Source of the DNA: Dyella jiangningensis
Lineage (GTDB): Bacteria > Pseudomonadota > Gammaproteobacteria > Xanthomonadales > Rhodanobacteraceae
Length of the DNA stretch: 64,000 nucleotides
Direction: 5' to 3'
Assembly: GCF_003264855.1 (NCBI RefSeq)
Contig: NZ_NFZS01000004.1
Coordinates: 62,001-126,000, forward strand
The number at the start of each line of letters is the position of its first letter. Within the stretch, counting starts at the first letter, position 1. The notes beneath the pieces were generated by a model. The model searched no databases. It had not been told where the DNA came from and saw only the letters and a program-made list of their open reading frames with translations. Positions 62,690 to 64,000 of this stretch are shown here, piece by piece. A program made the position numbers and the translations under genes.

Positions 62690-64000
62690 TCAGGCGTTCG
62701 CGCCTTCGTCCTCGGCTACGGCCTTCATGGACAGGCGGATACGGCCCTGCTTGTCCACTTCCAGCACCTTGACCTTGACGATGTCGCCTTCCTTCAGCTT
62801 GTCGGAGACCTTTTCCACGCGCTCGCTGGAAATCTGCGAGACGTGCACCAGGCCGTCCTTGCCCGGCATGATGGTCACGAACGCGCCGAAATCCATCAGC
62901 TTGGCGACCTTGCCCTCGTAGATGCGACCCGGCTCGACGTCGGAGACGATCTGCTCGATGCGCGCCTTGGCGGCATTGGCGGCCTCCCGATTGACCGAAG
63001 CGATGACCACAGTGCCGTCGTCGCTGATGTCGATGGTGGTGCCGGTCTCTTCGGTGATCGAGCGGATGGTGGCGCCGCCCTTGCCGATCACTTCGCGGAT
63101 CTTGTCCGGGTGGATCTTGATGGTGAGCAGGCGCGGGGCGAACTCGCTCATCTCGGTGCGATGGGTGCTGATGACCTTCGCCATTTCGCCGAGGATGTGC
63201 AGGCGGCCACGCTTGGCCTGCTCCAGCGCCACCTTCATGATCTCTTCGGTGATGCCGTCGATCTTGATGTCCATCTGCAGCGCGGTCACGCCATCGGCGG
63301 TACCGGCCACCTTGAAGTCCATGTCGCCGAGGTGATCTTCGTCGCCGAGGATGTCCGACAGCACGACGAAGTCGTTGCCTTCCTTCACCAGGCCCATGGC
63401 GATACCGGCCACCGGAGCCTTCAGCGGGATGCCGGCGTCCATCATGGCGAGCGAGGAACCGCACACCGAGGCCATCGACGAGGAACCGTTGGACTCGGTG
63501 ATTTCCGAGACCACGCGGACCACGTACGGGAACTCTTCGATGGTCGGCTTGACCGCCTGCACGCCGCGCTTGGCGAGACGGCCGTGGCCGATTTCGCGAC
63601 GCTTCGGGGCGCCGAAGCGACCGGCCTCGCCCACCGAGAACGGCGGGAAGTTGTAATGGAACAGGAAGGCATCCTTCGACTCGCCTTCCGGCGCGTCGAT
63701 GATCTGCGCATCACGCGTGGTGCCCAGAGTGGTCACGACCAGCGCCTGGGTTTCGCCACGGGTGAACAGCGCCGAGCCATGGGTGCGCGGCAGGACGCCG
63801 ACGCGGACGGTGATCGGGCGGACGTCGTCCAGGTTGCGGCCGTCGATGCGGACCTTGGTCTTCAGCACGCCGTCGCGCATGGTGCGGTATTCGAGCTCGG
63901 CGAATTCCTTGGCCAGCTCGGCCTTGTCCCAGCCCTTGGCTTCGGCGTCGGCAGCCAGCGAGGCCAGCACGTCGGCCTTGATGGCGGCGATGGCGTCGCG
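62690..64000 (-). CDS. pnp: Polynucleotide phosphorylase, N-terminus beyond right edge
   Basis: The visible 437 codons run off the right edge. They contain the end of the first RNase PH-like part ([20 protein letters not shown]), the second RNase PH core ([40 protein letters not shown], catalytic-site region [40 protein letters not shown]), the KH domain ([20 protein letters not shown]) and the S1 domain ([40 protein letters not shown]). It degrades RNA 3'-5' with phosphate as part of the degradosome. No sign of disruption. Confidence 0.96.
   Translation of the reverse strand, partial: RDAIAAIKADVLASLAADAEAKGWDKAELAKEFAELEYRTMRDGVLKTKVRIDGRNLDDVRPITVRVGVLPRTHGSALFTRGETQALVVTTLGTTRDAQIIDAPEGESKDAFLFHYNFPPFSVGEAGRFGAPKRREIGHGRLAKRGVQAVKPTIEEFPYVVRVVSEITESNGSSSMASVCGSSLAMMDAGIPLKAPVAGIAMGLVKEGNDFVVLSDILGDEDHLGDMDFKVAGTADGVTALQMDIKIDGITEEIMKVALEQAKRGRLHILGEMAKVISTHRTEMSEFAPRLLTIKIHPDKIREVIGKGGATIRSITEETGTTIDISDDGTVVIASVNREAANAAKARIEQIVSDVEPGRIYEGKVAKLMDFGAFVTIMPGKDGLVHVSQISSERVEKVSDKLKEGDIVKVKVLEVDKQGRIRLSMKAVAEDEGANA

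Overview
The window reads as a high-GC chromosome of a gammaproteobacterium, most likely Xanthomonadales (Lysobacterales), family Rhodanobacteraceae (Dyella/Luteibacter/Rhodanobacter-like). This is an inference from gene content and order: a long TonB-dependent receptor beside a peptide transporter, a class III PHA synthase pair (phaE-phaC), mtnA-gtrA immediately upstream of gyrA, a RoxA-type L16 hydroxylase, sucA-sucB-lpd, and many short palindromic intergenic repeats including GTAG-headed REPs. No rRNA, tRNA, CRISPR array, intact insertion sequence or prophage was seen.

Layout. 1-3060 is an accessory patch of small minus-strand orphan genes, three of them preceded by one short palindromic repeat, ending with an orphan HigA-like antitoxin. 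3.6-7.2 kb holds an ABC-2 exporter and a formaldehyde-detoxification unit (frmR-frmA) with a clear operator. 7.3-11.0 kb has a secreted low-complexity protein and a secreted subtilisin-like protease facing an ECF sigma/anti-sigma pair. 12.2-19.9 kb is a peptide-scavenging locus: TonB receptor, membrane-anchored serine hydrolase, dipeptide epimerase, POT peptide transporter and RpiR-type regulator. 20-25 kb has a GH92 mannosidase and a large secreted protein. 25.2-30.9 kb is a LysR-controlled set of reductases (MFS, DkgB, OYE, MoaF-like, second AKR), probably for reactive carbonyls and other electrophiles. 31.0-34.9 kb is a second accessory island: the same repeat, orphan genes, a broken gene, an IS481-family fragment and about 1 kb of non-coding nested inverted repeats and REPs. 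34.9-43.3 kb is sulfate assimilation (cysJ, cysI, cysH, fused ATP sulfurylase/APS kinase) divergent from roxA and a GNAT fusion. 43.5-49.3 kb is the 2-oxoglutarate dehydrogenase operon, with a different structured repeat in each gap. 49.5-55.9 kb carries housekeeping singletons (LOG, AcuI, PilH, CbpA, peroxiredoxin, DUF427, amidohydrolase). 55.9-64 kb carries gyrA, gtrA, mtnA, pspC-like, phaC, phaE and the C-terminal part of pnp.

The most interesting signals are: (1) a roughly 24-nt hairpin repeat present seven times, always in one orientation and usually 31-43 nt upstream of a minus-strand orphan gene; (2) the peptide-scavenging locus with a perfect palindrome over its promoter; (3) four consecutive hairpins with near-identical ATGGA-type loops between sucA and sucB; (4) two neighbouring secreted proteins whose predicted mature N-termini both start QVLG; (5) a GyrA with Ala83-Ser84 in the quinolone-determining region. 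All functions are assigned by reading motifs in the translated sequence. No database search was run.
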